In this document: positions 1 through 9,939 of the stretch, piece after piece
Position numbering within the stretch: position 1 is the first letter of the stretch
How the letters are laid out: each line of letters begins with the position of its first letter
Source of the DNA: Schaedlerella arabinosiphila
GTDB lineage: Bacteria > Bacillota > Clostridia > Lachnospirales > Lachnospiraceae
DNA: 64,000 nt
Direction of reading: 5' to 3'
Assembly: GCF_003885045.1 (NCBI RefSeq)
Contig: NZ_RHJS01000002.1
Coordinates: 248,001-312,000 of the forward strand
The notes under the pieces: generated by a model
The model's input: only the letters and a program-made list of their open reading frames with translations
Database searches by the model: none
Told to the model about the DNA's origin: nothing
Made by a program: the position numbers and the translations under genes

Positions 1-240
1 ATAGAAGCATCTGAGATTTCAGAGAAAGCTGTACAGAAAGATTTATCTGGATTTAGTAAAAAATCTCTTTACAAAGAGGGGCGTACAATTTTAGAATCGA
101 AGGTATATGAATGGTGTCATCAATTTTCAGAGAGATATCCTTCTGTGCTGAATGTTTACTATGAGGACGATGATTTTGTCTGCTACTATTTTGAACAAGA
201 TTCAGATGCGCCTTATAATTTGGCGGAGGATTCAAAATGA
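1..240 (+). CDS. 3' end of an unidentified gene (5' truncated by window)
   Basis: Frame 1 is open from the first base to a TGA at 238-240 and gives 79 residues ending NLAEDSK. The fragment is acidic and aromatic at its end (YEDDDFVCYYFE). I do not recognise the family. The TGA overlaps the ATG of the next glycosyltransferase (ATGA, 237-240), so the two are probably translationally coupled and this gene belongs to the same surface-glycan operon. The AT-rich codon use matches the following genes. Confidence 0.7.
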   Translation: MEASEISEKAVQKDLSGFSKKSLYKEGRTILESKVYEWCHQFSERYPSVLNVYYEDDDFVCYYFEQDSDAPYNLAEDSK

Positions 241-1445
241 AATCAATTCTGTTTGTGATAAATACAATGGGCATGGGGGGTGGAGAAATTGCGATGATAG
301 AATTGCTTAGGCAATTAGATATGGAAAAGTATGAAATATCGCTGCTTGTGCTGACAGGACAAGGAGAGCTCATAAGAAAGCTGCCGAAGAAAGTTAATTT
401 ATTAAATAAAAAATATTTTCCTGTTTCTGTGCTTGATTGGAGGGGAAAGATAAGACTTTTTAAGACCGTAATAAAAGTAATGCTGTTTAAAGGTTTGGTT
501 TTTAAAAAGATGCGTTATATTATCAAAAATCTGAAGAATATGATTGAGCAAGGAAATATAAAAAAGGATAAACTTCTCTGGAAATGTATTTCTGATGGAG
601 CACAGCAACTGGATCAGGAGTATGATCTTGCAATAGCTTATTTGGAAGGCGCTTCGGCATATTATGTGGCGTCTAGGGTAAAGGCAAAGAAAAAAGCAGC
701 GTTTATTCATATTGATTATAAATTGGCAGGATATAATAGAATGCTGGATGAAGATTGTTACCTGGATTTTGATAGGGTATATACTGTATCAGAAAATGCG
801 AAAAAGGTTTTTCTTGAGGTTTATCCAGAATGCAAAGAGCGGGTAGCAGTATTTTACGATTTGATAGATAGGGAAAGGATTATTAACAATTCTAAAGAAA
901 AGGGGGGATTTTCAGATGATTTTGACGGAATCAGGATTTTGACGGTCGGGCGTTTGGTTCGTCAAAAGGCAATTGATATAGCAATTGACACGATGAATAT
1001 ATTAAAGCATTCTCAAAAACATTTTCGATGGTATGTTTTAGGAGAAGGAGAACTGAGGAGAAAATTGGAAAAGCAAATTCGAACACTTGGACTGGAAAAA
1101 GATTTTATCCTCCTTGGAACGGTAGATAACCCATTCCCATATTATGCTCAGTGCGATATATACGTTCATACGTCTTATTTTGAAGGAAAGGGAAGCATTG
1201 CGATAGAAGAGGCTCAGGTTCTGGGGTGTACAATAGTTGCATCGGAGCATAGTAGTGTACGGGAACAGATAGAGGATGGCGTAGATGGGGAAATCTGTAA
1301 GCTCGACTCGAAGACATTGGCTGAAACTATATTGGAGCTTGCGAATCATCCTCAGCAGATGAACGCTTATAGTCGTGCTGCATTAGAGAGAGAACAGACA
1401 GATAATCAAAAAGAAATAGAAAAATTACTTGAGTTGATATCTTAA
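237..1445 (+). CDS. GT4-family glycosyltransferase (cluster A)
   Basis: A 402-residue GT-B fold glycosyltransferase expected to act at the cytoplasmic membrane face, adding a sugar to a lipid-linked glycan. The N-terminus reads ILFVINTMGMGGGE, the glycine-rich first strand and loop of GT4 enzymes. The C-terminal donor domain has the ILTVGRLVRQKA strand and an E-x7-E motif (FEGKGSIAIEEA, about residue 315). It starts at an ATG overlapping the upstream stop. It is a clear paralogue of the GT4 at 26005-27237: both share blocks such as DKLLW, AYLEGASAYYVA and FIHIDY, yet this copy is much more AT-rich. Donor and acceptor cannot be told from sequence. Confidence 0.9.
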   Translation: MKSILFVINTMGMGGGEIAMIELLRQLDMEKYEISLLVLTGQGELIRKLPKKVNLLNKKYFPVSVLDWRGKIRLFKTVIKVMLFKGLVFKKMRYIIKNLKNMIEQGNIKKDKLLWKCISDGAQQLDQEYDLAIAYLEGASAYYVASRVKAKKKAAFIHIDYKLAGYNRMLDEDCYLDFDRVYTVSENAKKVFLEVYPECKERVAVFYDLIDRERIINNSKEKGGFSDDFDGIRILTVGRLVRQKAIDIAIDTMNILKHSQKHFRWYVLGEGELRRKLEKQIRTLGLEKDFILLGTVDNPFPYYAQCDIYVHTSYFEGKGSIAIEEAQVLGCTIVASEHSSVREQIEDGVDGEICKLDSKTLAETILELANHPQQMNAYSRAALEREQTDNQKEIEKLLELIS

Positions 1446-1458
1446 TTGGAGGGGTGTT

Positions 1459-2661
1459 GTGGCAGGGAAGGTTTTATTTGTAATAGAAAGGTTTTATGGA
1501 GGAGGAGCAGAAAGAGCCTTGTCCAATATTGTAACTCACTTTCCGAGGGAATGGCAAATTGATATTTTAGTAGATGATGAATCAATGGTTAAATATCCGT
1601 ACAGAGGAAATTTGTTATCTCTTTCATATCCAGAAAAAGATTCGACGATACACTTTATCATGAGTATGATAAAACGGACAATATGTCTAAGGAAAATAAA
1701 AAGAGACAACAAATATGACGCCTGCATAAGTTTTCTTGAAGGCGCGAATATTTCTAATATCCTGTCGGGAAACAAATACTGCAAAATCATTGTATCAATA
1801 CGAAATCAAGTAATGCCTGAACATTCAGGGACATATCATAAAGTTAGAGATTTTCTTCTGACAAAACTGATGTTCGCTCATGCGGACATAGTTTCAGCCG
1901 TATCAGAAGAAATTGCAATGAGGTTGATTTATCAATTAAAGATTCCTCAAAATAAGGTGTGTGCGATTGTAAACGGATACGATTGTGAATGGATAAAAAG
2001 AAATATGACCCAACTTCCTGAGAACCATATAGCGTACAATGAATTTGTCGGCAAAAAATATAAAATAGTAGTTACAGTTGGCAGGCTTGTTTTACAAAAA
2101 GGTCAATGGCACTTAATCAGAGCTTTTTCGGAAGTGCTAAAAAGAGAACCACAAGCAGTATTATTCATAATAGGAGAAGGCTTCCTAAAGGAGTATTTAG
2201 AAGAACTGGCCCAATCTTATGGGATATGGAAGCAGGTTGTTTTTGTGGGTTGCACGGACAATCCATTTTGGTTCCTTGGAATCGCAGACATTTTTATATT
2301 GCCTTCTTTATGGGAAGGATATCCTAATGCATTGGCGGAGGCAATATGCTGTGGATTGCCATGCATTGCTTCGGATGTGCATTCAGGACCGAGAGAAATA
2401 CTGGCTCCGGGCTTAAATGCAACCGATAAAAGAGTAAGCGAAATAATGGAGGCGGAATATGGAATGCTAATTCCTGTATGCAGTGGTAAAAAGTATTCGG
2501 TTCATGACCCTCTTGAACCAGAAGAATGCAAGATGGCGGAAGGAATTATAACACTATTGTGTGATGACGCCAAAAAGCAGTATTATAAAGATAAAAGCAT
2601 GAAGAGGGGAAAAGAACTGGATATTAATCGAGCAGTTAAAGAGTGGATAGATATTATATAA
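1459..2661 (+). CDS. GT4-family glycosyltransferase (GalNAc/Gal-transferase-like)
   Basis: A 400-residue GT4 protein. The start is GTG at 1459 behind a strong GGAGGGG ribosome binding site, 13 bases after the previous stop. The N-terminus reads VLFVIERFYGGGAERAL. The donor domain carries VGRLVLQKGQ and an E-x7-E motif in LWEGYPNALAEA, followed by GLPCIASDVHSGPREI, the pattern seen in N-acetylgalactosaminyl- and galactosyl-transferases of capsule loci (family knowledge; donor not proven). It is the second gene of the AT-rich cluster A operon and probably elongates the repeat unit. Confidence 0.88.
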   Translation: MAGKVLFVIERFYGGGAERALSNIVTHFPREWQIDILVDDESMVKYPYRGNLLSLSYPEKDSTIHFIMSMIKRTICLRKIKRDNKYDACISFLEGANISNILSGNKYCKIIVSIRNQVMPEHSGTYHKVRDFLLTKLMFAHADIVSAVSEEIAMRLIYQLKIPQNKVCAIVNGYDCEWIKRNMTQLPENHIAYNEFVGKKYKIVVTVGRLVLQKGQWHLIRAFSEVLKREPQAVLFIIGEGFLKEYLEELAQSYGIWKQVVFVGCTDNPFWFLGIADIFILPSLWEGYPNALAEAICCGLPCIASDVHSGPREILAPGLNATDKRVSEIMEAEYGMLIPVCSGKKYSVHDPLEPEECKMAEGIITLLCDDAKKQYYKDKSMKRGKELDINRAVKEWIDII

Positions 2662-2687
2662 ATGAACAAGGTGAGAGAGGAAAATAC

Positions 2688-3785
2688 TTGGAGCTGAAAG
2701 ATAAAAAAATATTAATAACAGGAGCAGCTGGATTTATTGGCTATCATTTGGTATCTGTTCTTTTACAGAAGGAGAAAAGTATACATATTATAGGAATAGA
2801 TAATATAAATGATTATTATGATATCAGTATTAAAGAGTATCGATTAAAGAAAATAAATGAAATATCTTTGGAATATTTTGATTGTTCATGGAGTTTTTTG
2901 AAAGGCGATATTTCAGACAAACAATTTGTTTGTGCTGTATTTAAAAAGTATAAACCTGATATTGTTATAAATCTTGCTGCACAGGCAGGGGTTCGTTATA
3001 GTATCATAAATCCTGATGTTTATATTGAAAGCAATTTGATTGGTTTTTATAATATATTAGAGGCGTGCCGGAATAGTTGCATAGACAATGATTCGGTAAA
3101 AACAAACGAATATCAAGGTGTTCAACATTTGATATACGCATCGAGTTCATCCGTATATGGAGAAAACAAAAAAGTACCATACAGTACAGAGGATAAAGTA
3201 GATAATCCAGTATCGCTTTATGCGGCTACCAAAAAAACGAATGAGCTTATGGCTCATGTATATTCTAAAATTTATAATATACCTAGTACGGGACTGCGTT
3301 TTTTTTCGGTTTATGGTCCAGCTGGGAGACCGGATATGGCATATTTTAAATTTACGGATCAACTGCGTAAGGGTGAGAAGATTCAAATATTTAATTATGG
3401 GAATTGCAAACGTGATTTTACATATATTTCTGATGCAGTGGAATGTATTTTACGGGTGATATCCTGTCCACCCATGCAGACTGCAGGGGAAGATGGGCTG
3501 CGGGCAGCACCATATGCAATATATAATATTGGAAGCCAAAAACCTGAGAAATTATTGGATTTTATGGAAATTCTTCAAAAAGAACTGGTCGATGCGGAGA
3601 TTCTGCCGAAAGATTATGATTTTGAGGCATTAAAGGAGTATGTACCCATGCAGCAGGGAGACACGCATGTTACATATGCAGATACAACAACATTGGAACG
3701 TGATTTTGGCTTCAGGCCTAAAACCAATTTGCGTGAGGGGGTACATAAATTTGTTGAATGGTATAAAGATTTTTATAAATTATAA
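2688..3785 (+). CDS. NAD-dependent UDP-glucuronate 4-epimerase-like SDR
   Basis: A 365-residue extended short-chain dehydrogenase. It has the Rossmann motif GAAGFIG, the IDNINDYYD segment typical of UDP-glucuronate 4-epimerases, the catalytic serine region YASSSSVYG, and YAATK for the YxxxK pair. It would convert UDP-glucuronate to UDP-galacturonate to supply the neighbouring glycosyltransferases. The frame is open back to a GTG at 2643 inside the preceding gene, but a TTG at 2688 sits 7 bases behind GAGAGAGG and starts the protein directly before the first beta strand, so I take TTG. Residues 140-165 carry an insert compared with the usual ~335-residue enzymes. Confidence 0.88.
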   Translation: MELKDKKILITGAAGFIGYHLVSVLLQKEKSIHIIGIDNINDYYDISIKEYRLKKINEISLEYFDCSWSFLKGDISDKQFVCAVFKKYKPDIVINLAAQAGVRYSIINPDVYIESNLIGFYNILEACRNSCIDNDSVKTNEYQGVQHLIYASSSSVYGENKKVPYSTEDKVDNPVSLYAATKKTNELMAHVYSKIYNIPSTGLRFFSVYGPAGRPDMAYFKFTDQLRKGEKIQIFNYGNCKRDFTYISDAVECILRVISCPPMQTAGEDGLRAAPYAIYNIGSQKPEKLLDFMEILQKELVDAEILPKDYDFEALKEYVPMQQGDTHVTYADTTTLERDFGFRPKTNLREGVHKFVEWYKDFYKL

Positions 3786-3876
3786 TTGAACTCAGAAAAA
3801 TTCTGTTTTATTTTGTCCTTAAAAATAGCAGGCAGTCAATTTATTTTGAAAGATGATGCTTATGGAAGTGAGGACT

Positions 3877-4927
3877 ATGGTGAAAGAATTAATATCTATT
3901 ATTGTTCCAATTTATAATTCCGCACGATATATTTGCGAATGTGTATATTCTGTGCTTGAACAGACCTACGAGAATTTTGAATTGATTTTAATTGACGACG
4001 GCTCATTGGATGAAAGCAAAGAGATTTGTCTGAAATTGTGTGAAACAGACAAACGAATCCGTTTCTTTCCACAAGAGCACAGGGGAGTCTCAGCGGCAAG
4101 AAACACAGGATTGAAAGCGGCAGAAGGAAAATACCTTTTTTATATGGATAGTGATGATATCATACATCCTAACTTGTTGGGAACATTATATAATGAATTG
4201 GAAAAAACAAATTCTATCATGGCTGTTTCACAATTTCATTCCATAAAGGATGTGGATAAAAGGGAACAGCTGACCGCAATGCCAAACAGAGAGAAGCCTT
4301 TCTTTTCATATATCGAAAAATCAAAAGTAATCGAATACTTTTTGGGCGGAATATGTAAAGAATTTAAAGCTTTGGCAGGAAAAATGATTTTGCGCAGTTC
4401 GGTACAAACATACTTTTTTGATGAGTCACTATCGCATGGAGAAGATACGAAATATATATCAGATTTTACTGAATGGATCAGATGCTGTCATATTACATCA
4501 AGATTGGTATTTTTATAGGAATCATTCCGGGAACACAAGTAAAATACATTCTATAAAAGCATACAATAGTATGTATGAATGTGAAAGGTTTATATGCGAT
4601 CAAGAAAAAGAGTGCGGAAGAATTAAAAGTGCAGTTATTCGAGAACAAGCTATTATGAATCGTATCATAGAATGGTATATAAAAAGCAGATACCTTCAGA
4701 ATCAAATTGTGATGGACTATCTCAATAAATTAGCTGCGGATGAAAAAAGGCGGGAGATATATTCATTTACATGCCTCTCTCTAAAAATCAAATTCTCATT
4801 GGCATTTTATTGTTTTCCGTTATATTGGATTTATTGTGATATTCTTTATGTATTAGGAAAAATAAAAGCAGGATTTTGTTCATTAAAGAAAGGTTGTAAA
4901 AGAAAAAATGGACGATATGAAGAATAG
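3877..4927 (+). pseudogene. GT2-family glycosyltransferase broken by a frameshift
   Basis: The first part (to 4518) reads ISIIVPIYNSARYI, a DDGSLDES strand, GVSAARNTG and the YMDSDD acceptor motif, a standard GT2 start. The matching C-terminal half (HQDWYFYRNHSGNTS onward) lies in the +1 frame and ends at 4927. Aligned with the intact GT2s at 6080 and 29749 (GEDT...WYFYR), the two halves join near 4463-4478, in the stretch after GEDTKYISD, if one base is removed. ATG 3877 follows GGAAG; ATG 3853 is also possible. The 3' end overlaps the pyruvyl transferase start by 20 bases, an arrangement that appears as a true protein fusion in cluster B. It may be a real pseudogene, a phase-variable site or a sequencing error. 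Confidence 0.75.
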
Positions 4928-6062
4928 AATGGATGTTGTTGTAGGCATTATAACTTTTCATTGCTCAGATAATTATGGTGCTATGCTACAAGCATTTGCA
5001 CTTAAAAGTTTCTTATGCAGAAGTGGGAGAAAAGCTGAGATTATACTCTATGAACCACCCTTTTTAACAGGGAGGCATTGGTGGATTCCATATATACCCG
5101 ATAGCAGTTTTTTGAAATGCTTAAGGAATGCAAGATGGGGATGGGAATGCCATCTGCGAATGAGAAAGGATTTCTTTAGATTAAGATACAATATGAAAAA
5201 ATTTAGAAAAAGCTATTTGAACCCGAACAGTCAAAGAAAAAGTTTTTTTGCCTGTCAACTGAGGAAACTCTCATATCAATATTATATTGTTGGAAGCGAT
5301 CAAATATGGAATCCGGAAATTACATTCGGTTTGAAAAGTGTGTATTTTGGTGATTTTAAAAACAAGCTAAAGAAAAAAGTGATTTCGTATGGAGCAAGCC
5401 TGGGGGGAGACTCATTGGATGAAAAATATAATGAAAAAATTTCAAAGTTGCTTTGTAATCTTGATGCTATTTCTGTTAGAGAAGAGACAGCAATACCATA
5501 TATAAAAAAGTTTTACATGAGAAGCGTGATAGCAGTTTTAGATCCGGTTTTCTTATTAAAAAAAGAAGAATGGGAGAATATAGAAAAACTTCCCAAAAGG
5601 GAAGAGTATATTTTGGTTTATGCTACAGAGTTTAATGAAAAATTAGTGGATTATGCAAAAAAGCTGTCAGACATTAAAGGAATACAAGTAATAGAATTGA
5701 GAACTTGTATAGGGAAAACAAGCGATGAATTTATGATAGAATATACGGCTGGACCATCTGAGTTTTTAGGATATATCCATAAAGCTGCTTATGTTGTGAC
5801 AAATTCTTTTCATGGAGTGGCATTTAGTATAATTTATCAAAAGAAATTTATTGCCTTTCCGCACAGTAGCCGTAATACAAGAATTTGTAATCTTTTAAGA
5901 AAATACGGGTTAGAGAATCTGCAGCAGAACAATCCAGATCAAAAAATGATAGATTCTTTGATAGATTGGGATGATATTAAAAAAAGAACAGAAGAACATG
6001 TTAAGATATCTGCAGAATATTTATGGCAGGAAATTATACTGGATTCATGTAAGAAAAAATAG
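4908..6062 (+). CDS. Polysaccharide pyruvyl transferase family protein (cluster A)
   Basis: A 384-residue PF04230-type protein (CsaB/WcaK relatives), which transfer pyruvate ketals from PEP to sugars of surface glycans. It shows the family start GIITFHCSDNYGAMLQA, the central GSDQIWNP motif, VISYGASLGG, and the late SFHGVAFSI motif. It is the close paralogue of residues ~340-720 of the fused protein at 29749-31911 (shared blocks include TGRHWWIPY and AYYV-type sheets). ATG 4908 overlaps the broken GT2 upstream; ATG 4917 is an alternative. The substrate sugar is unknown. Confidence 0.88.
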   Translation: MDDMKNRMDVVVGIITFHCSDNYGAMLQAFALKSFLCRSGRKAEIILYEPPFLTGRHWWIPYIPDSSFLKCLRNARWGWECHLRMRKDFFRLRYNMKKFRKSYLNPNSQRKSFFACQLRKLSYQYYIVGSDQIWNPEITFGLKSVYFGDFKNKLKKKVISYGASLGGDSLDEKYNEKISKLLCNLDAISVREETAIPYIKKFYMRSVIAVLDPVFLLKKEEWENIEKLPKREEYILVYATEFNEKLVDYAKKLSDIKGIQVIELRTCIGKTSDEFMIEYTAGPSEFLGYIHKAAYVVTNSFHGVAFSIIYQKKFIAFPHSSRNTRICNLLRKYGLENLQQNNPDQKMIDSLIDWDDIKKRTEEHVKISAEYLWQEIILDSCKKK

Positions 6063-6079
6063 AAAGCTTAAAGAGACTT

Positions 6080-7039
6080 ATGGAAAAGGTGTCGATTATT
6101 ATTCCGATATATAATGAAGAAGCTTATATCAGACAGAGTTTAAAATCTGTAATGAGGCAAACATATAAAAAATTGGAAATTATTGTTATCAATGATGGCT
6201 CTACAGATCAAAGTCTACATATATGTAATGAGCTTAGCCAAAATGATGAAAGAATTTTTGTATTCTCTCAGATAAATACAGGTGTATCAACCGCACGTAA
6301 TCGTGGCATTGATATTGCTACAGGAGAATATATTTTTTTCTTGGATGGCGATGATGCTATTCACCCGTTTCTCATAGAACATTTGGTTTGTCAAATGAAG
6401 AAGCATAATGTTGAACTGGCAATGTGTGAATGTAGAAAAATGACAAACCAACAAATGGAAAGTATTATATATGGGATTTCGAAAAGTGAAGAAGAAAAAA
6501 AAATCTGGACAAGGGGTCAGGCAGAAGAATGGTTTCATAAATATCCGAAAAGACTATCTGGTATAGGTGGAAAAATGATATTGCGGAAATTCATAGGAGA
6601 TCTGCGATTTGAAAGGCAAATGATCTATGGGGAAGATACCTTGTTTTTGTATAATTTAATTTGTAAAAATCCGCGTGTTGCATATTTTAATGTAGAATGG
6701 TATTTTTACAGGCAACATTTATGTAGCGTTACTCATTCTGAAAAAGTGAAAATGGATGAGAAATATTTTGAGTGTACGAGAATAATTCGAAAAAGTGAAT
6801 ACGAGAAAAATCAGATGCCCTATGTATTATATTGGGAAGAATGGCTTTTGGAACAAATGGAGAAGAGCTTTGTGTTAATGAAAGAAAACAATAAAAAGAA
6901 GAGATGGAAAGAGTTAAGGAAAATGGCTGTTGCAGAGAGAAAGCATCCGTTGTTTTATAAACTGAATCTGTGCAGGAGACTACGATTTTGGATCTGTTTT
7001 TTTGCTTATCCATTGTATAAAAATTATTACAATGAATAA
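6080..7039 (+). CDS. GT2-family glycosyltransferase (cluster A)
   Basis: A 319-residue GT-A fold enzyme. It opens VSIIIPIYNEEAYI, has INDGSTDQS for nucleotide binding, GVSTARNRG, and a metal-binding FLDGDDA motif near residue 95. The C-terminal part (GIGGKM, YGEDTLFLYNL, VEWYFYRQH, ERKHPLFYK) matches the N-terminal half of the fusion at 29749 almost block by block, so the two are paralogues. It lies 17 bases after the pyruvyl transferase in the same operon. It probably adds one residue to the lipid-linked repeat unit; the sugar is unknown. Confidence 0.9.
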   Translation: MEKVSIIIPIYNEEAYIRQSLKSVMRQTYKKLEIIVINDGSTDQSLHICNELSQNDERIFVFSQINTGVSTARNRGIDIATGEYIFFLDGDDAIHPFLIEHLVCQMKKHNVELAMCECRKMTNQQMESIIYGISKSEEEKKIWTRGQAEEWFHKYPKRLSGIGGKMILRKFIGDLRFERQMIYGEDTLFLYNLICKNPRVAYFNVEWYFYRQHLCSVTHSEKVKMDEKYFECTRIIRKSEYEKNQMPYVLYWEEWLLEQMEKSFVLMKENNKKKRWKELRKMAVAERKHPLFYKLNLCRRLRFWICFFAYPLYKNYYNE

Positions 7040-7123
7040 GAAACTGCTTCTGAGATCGAACTGAGGTTTAGATATTATAAGGAACATTATTTTAAGACTT
7101 TTGCGAAATTCTAGGAGAATAGA

Positions 7124-8821
7124 ATGCTTGAAATGTTTAAATATTTAACACAAATTTTAGAAAAGGATGAACAGAGGATGTGGAGGTTTATAGCCTTTTT
7201 CTCTGTTATGGATTCCACAAAGTCAATGATAGGTGTTTTTTTAGGTGTTAATATCATTAATGCTGCTGTATACATAAACCAGATAACATCAAGTATGCTT
7301 TTTTTGTTGATTTTTATGGGGGGTGCATCCATTCTGTTGAAAATAATTGCGCTATATAGGATTAAAATAGAAAATCTATTTATATATAATAGTGCACAGA
7401 AGCTATCTATAAAGGTATTGGAACTATTTATTAAAGAAGACCTGGAACATCACAACAAAAAAAGTGGAGCAAAGATGTTGACTTCAGTTCGTAATGATAC
7501 GGAGAAATGTATTAGTATTATCATATCATGCATTAATATTTGGGTTAATATGCTTTCGATGATTATGGGCTGCATGATTATAATCTATGTTTCAAAATGG
7601 GTGGGGGCAGTCAGTTGTATTGCAATAATATTGTTAATGACAGGATTTATATATATTAACCGCATACAAATGAATCTTTATGGAGAGAAACGCAGAATGT
7701 ATGAGGTGAAAACAGCCTCACAGATTTTTACTGCGTTTGGTTTGTTTAAAGAAGTGAAAGTCGCAGGCTGTGCATCGGCTGTTTTACAGAAATATCGGGA
7801 TGCAAGCGAAGGATACGCACATGTACATAGTGAATATGAGTATCGAACAAACTGTACGAATATGTTTATGCAGATTTCTGCAATGTCTATAGGTTATATC
7901 ATGTTTGCAATTATAATAGGAACTAAATCGGATGTTCTATCTGCTGCAGCTTCAATATCAAAATATTTTATGATATTAGGCATAATCGTAGGAAGTGGGA
8001 GAAATATAATAAACGGAGTAAACAAGATAGAGTTTTCAAAAAAGTCTTATGAAACATTGCAGGAATGCCTGGACAGATATACAAAACTAAAACAGGAAGA
8101 GAAAGATTCTGCAAAAATCAGACAAAAAAAACTGACATTCCAAAAAGGGCTTACGGTTAAAAATTTGAAATTTTCCTATAACGAAAGGATGCAGATATTC
8201 GATGATGCTTCAATAGATGTTCCTGTAGGAAGTTCTGTTGCGATCATAGGGATTTCTGGCATAGGGAAGACTACTTTTCTTGACCTGCTTCTGGGACTTT
8301 TGAAGCCTCAGTCTGGAAATATTATTTATGATGATTATGACATTGTTACGCAGTCGGATGCGGAGGGAATATGTAGGGCAAATCTTGGAGAAATCGTAGG
8401 ATACATCCCTCAGGTAGTGTACCTGAATGACGAAACAGTACGCAGAAATATTTCTTTTTTCGAAGAGGGGATTGATGAAGAGCGGGTCATTGAGTCCTTG
8501 AAATGCGCACAGATATGGGAAGATGTTGAGCAAATGCCCGAAGGAATCAATACTCTGATTGGGGAAAATGGCACAATTATTTCAGGTGGACAGCGTCAGA
8601 GAATGGCACTGGCAAGAGCTTTATACAGAGATTTTGAGATTTTGATCATGGACGAGGCAACAGCCGCTTTAAATATGGAGATGGAAAAAGCAGTAATAGA
8701 TTCTATCAGGCAGGTAAAAGGAAATAAAACGCTGCTTATTGTAACTCATCATATGAGTTTGGCAAATGAATGTGATATAATTTATAAAATTGAAAACAAA
8801 AAATTTGTAAGAGAAAAATAA
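7124..8821 (+). CDS. ABC exporter, fused permease and ATPase (flippase-like, cluster A)
   Basis: A 565-residue half-transporter with about six membrane segments in residues 15-300, then an ATPase domain with Walker A GISGIGKTT (~376-384), signature ISGGQRQR (~485), Walker B ILIMDEATAA (~505) and the H-loop VTHHMS. The architecture is that of MsbA/PglK-type exporters, and with no Wzx flippase in the cluster it is the best candidate for moving the lipid-linked glycan across the membrane. The ATPase domain is very close to that of the protein at 33043-34737. The D-loop reads AALN here where the paralogue has the usual AALD. RBS AGGAG lies before ATG 7124. Confidence 0.88.
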   Translation: MLEMFKYLTQILEKDEQRMWRFIAFFSVMDSTKSMIGVFLGVNIINAAVYINQITSSMLFLLIFMGGASILLKIIALYRIKIENLFIYNSAQKLSIKVLELFIKEDLEHHNKKSGAKMLTSVRNDTEKCISIIISCINIWVNMLSMIMGCMIIIYVSKWVGAVSCIAIILLMTGFIYINRIQMNLYGEKRRMYEVKTASQIFTAFGLFKEVKVAGCASAVLQKYRDASEGYAHVHSEYEYRTNCTNMFMQISAMSIGYIMFAIIIGTKSDVLSAAASISKYFMILGIIVGSGRNIINGVNKIEFSKKSYETLQECLDRYTKLKQEEKDSAKIRQKKLTFQKGLTVKNLKFSYNERMQIFDDASIDVPVGSSVAIIGISGIGKTTFLDLLLGLLKPQSGNIIYDDYDIVTQSDAEGICRANLGEIVGYIPQVVYLNDETVRRNISFFEEGIDEERVIESLKCAQIWEDVEQMPEGINTLIGENGTIISGGQRQRMALARALYRDFEILIMDEATAALNMEMEKAVIDSIRQVKGNKTLLIVTHHMSLANECDIIYKIENKKFVREK

Positions 8822-8864
8822 AATTTCATTATATATTTTGTCAATTTTGATGGAGGAATTTTAA

Positions 8865-9821
8865 ATGGACAGTGGATATCAGAAATATACAAAAGATCTG
8901 GTTTCCATCGTTACCCCGGTTTTCAACGGAGGATACTATCTTCAGCGTATGCTGGATTCCATATTGAATCAGACTTATCCGCAGATAGAAATGATCCTGG
9001 TGGATGATGGCTCAACAGACGATACAGTCCAGACTGCCCAACGATACCAACAGAGATTTGCCGAACGAGGCTTTGGATATCGGATCATACAATCTGCCCA
9101 TAAGAATGCATCTGCAGCAATCAACCAGGGCCTGCCGTATGTGACCGGAGAATATCTGATCTGGCCTGACAGCGATGACATATTGGAGTTGGAGTCCGTA
9201 GAAAAAAGAGTGGAATTTTTGAAAAAAAATCCGCAATATCAATGTGTCCGCTCACTGTCCTATTATTTTGACCCGGATTCAGGAGAATCACGGAAGGCAG
9301 AAGAGCAGATTGGAGATCTGGAAAAGGAATCTCTGTTTTGGGATATTTTAGAAGTCAAAACCTTTGTATGCTGTGGATGCTATATGTTAAAATCAGAACA
9401 TTTTTTTTCAATATATTCGGACAGGCATATACCGGAATACCCTGTGGGACAGAATTTTCAAATGCTTCTGCCTTACATGTATCAACATAAATGCCCGACA
9501 TTGCGAGAAGCGTTGTATGGTGTCTGTGTCAGGAAGGGCAGCCATTCCAGGAGGAAACTGACTCAGGCAGAGGAGGAACTGAAGTATTTGGACTATGAAA
9601 ATCTGGTGGATGAGATTGCAGGCATCTGCGGTATTCATGATAAGAAATCCTTGAGTCGTATTGGATGCTGGAAAGCGAGACGCAGATACAGTATTTCAGT
9701 AAAATATGGACGTAAAAAGGAAATGCTTTATGCATTATATCAGCTATTTCTAAACCATGGGATGACAAAAACGTTGCTGATAGAGGCATTTTGGCGGCTA
9801 TGGGATGATTTTTTTCATTAA
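8865..9821 (+). CDS. GT2-family glycosyltransferase (cluster A, second)
   Basis: A 318-residue GT2 protein: LVSIVTPVFNGGYYL, VDDGSTDDT, NASAAINQGLP and the WPDSDD metal-binding motif (~residue 105). A cysteine-rich stretch FVCCGCYML follows (~165-175). The start is ATG behind GGAGGAATTTTA. It is the paralogue of 34831-35838, with long identical blocks such as GQNFQMLLP and CPTL. From here on base composition shifts toward higher GC than in the preceding genes of the cluster, which may mark the edge of an imported AT-rich block. Confidence 0.9.
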   Translation: MDSGYQKYTKDLVSIVTPVFNGGYYLQRMLDSILNQTYPQIEMILVDDGSTDDTVQTAQRYQQRFAERGFGYRIIQSAHKNASAAINQGLPYVTGEYLIWPDSDDILELESVEKRVEFLKKNPQYQCVRSLSYYFDPDSGESRKAEEQIGDLEKESLFWDILEVKTFVCCGCYMLKSEHFFSIYSDRHIPEYPVGQNFQMLLPYMYQHKCPTLREALYGVCVRKGSHSRRKLTQAEEELKYLDYENLVDEIAGICGIHDKKSLSRIGCWKARRRYSISVKYGRKKEMLYALYQLFLNHGMTKTLLIEAFWRLWDDFFH

Positions 9822-9939
9822 AAAATGCGATAGCAGAGATTTATTGAAAGCAAATACCGATATGGAAGGAAAAGTATTTGGCGGCGTGTAAGATATGATG
9901 ACATTTGCCTGGACAAGATACAGGCAGAGAGGAGCCGGC

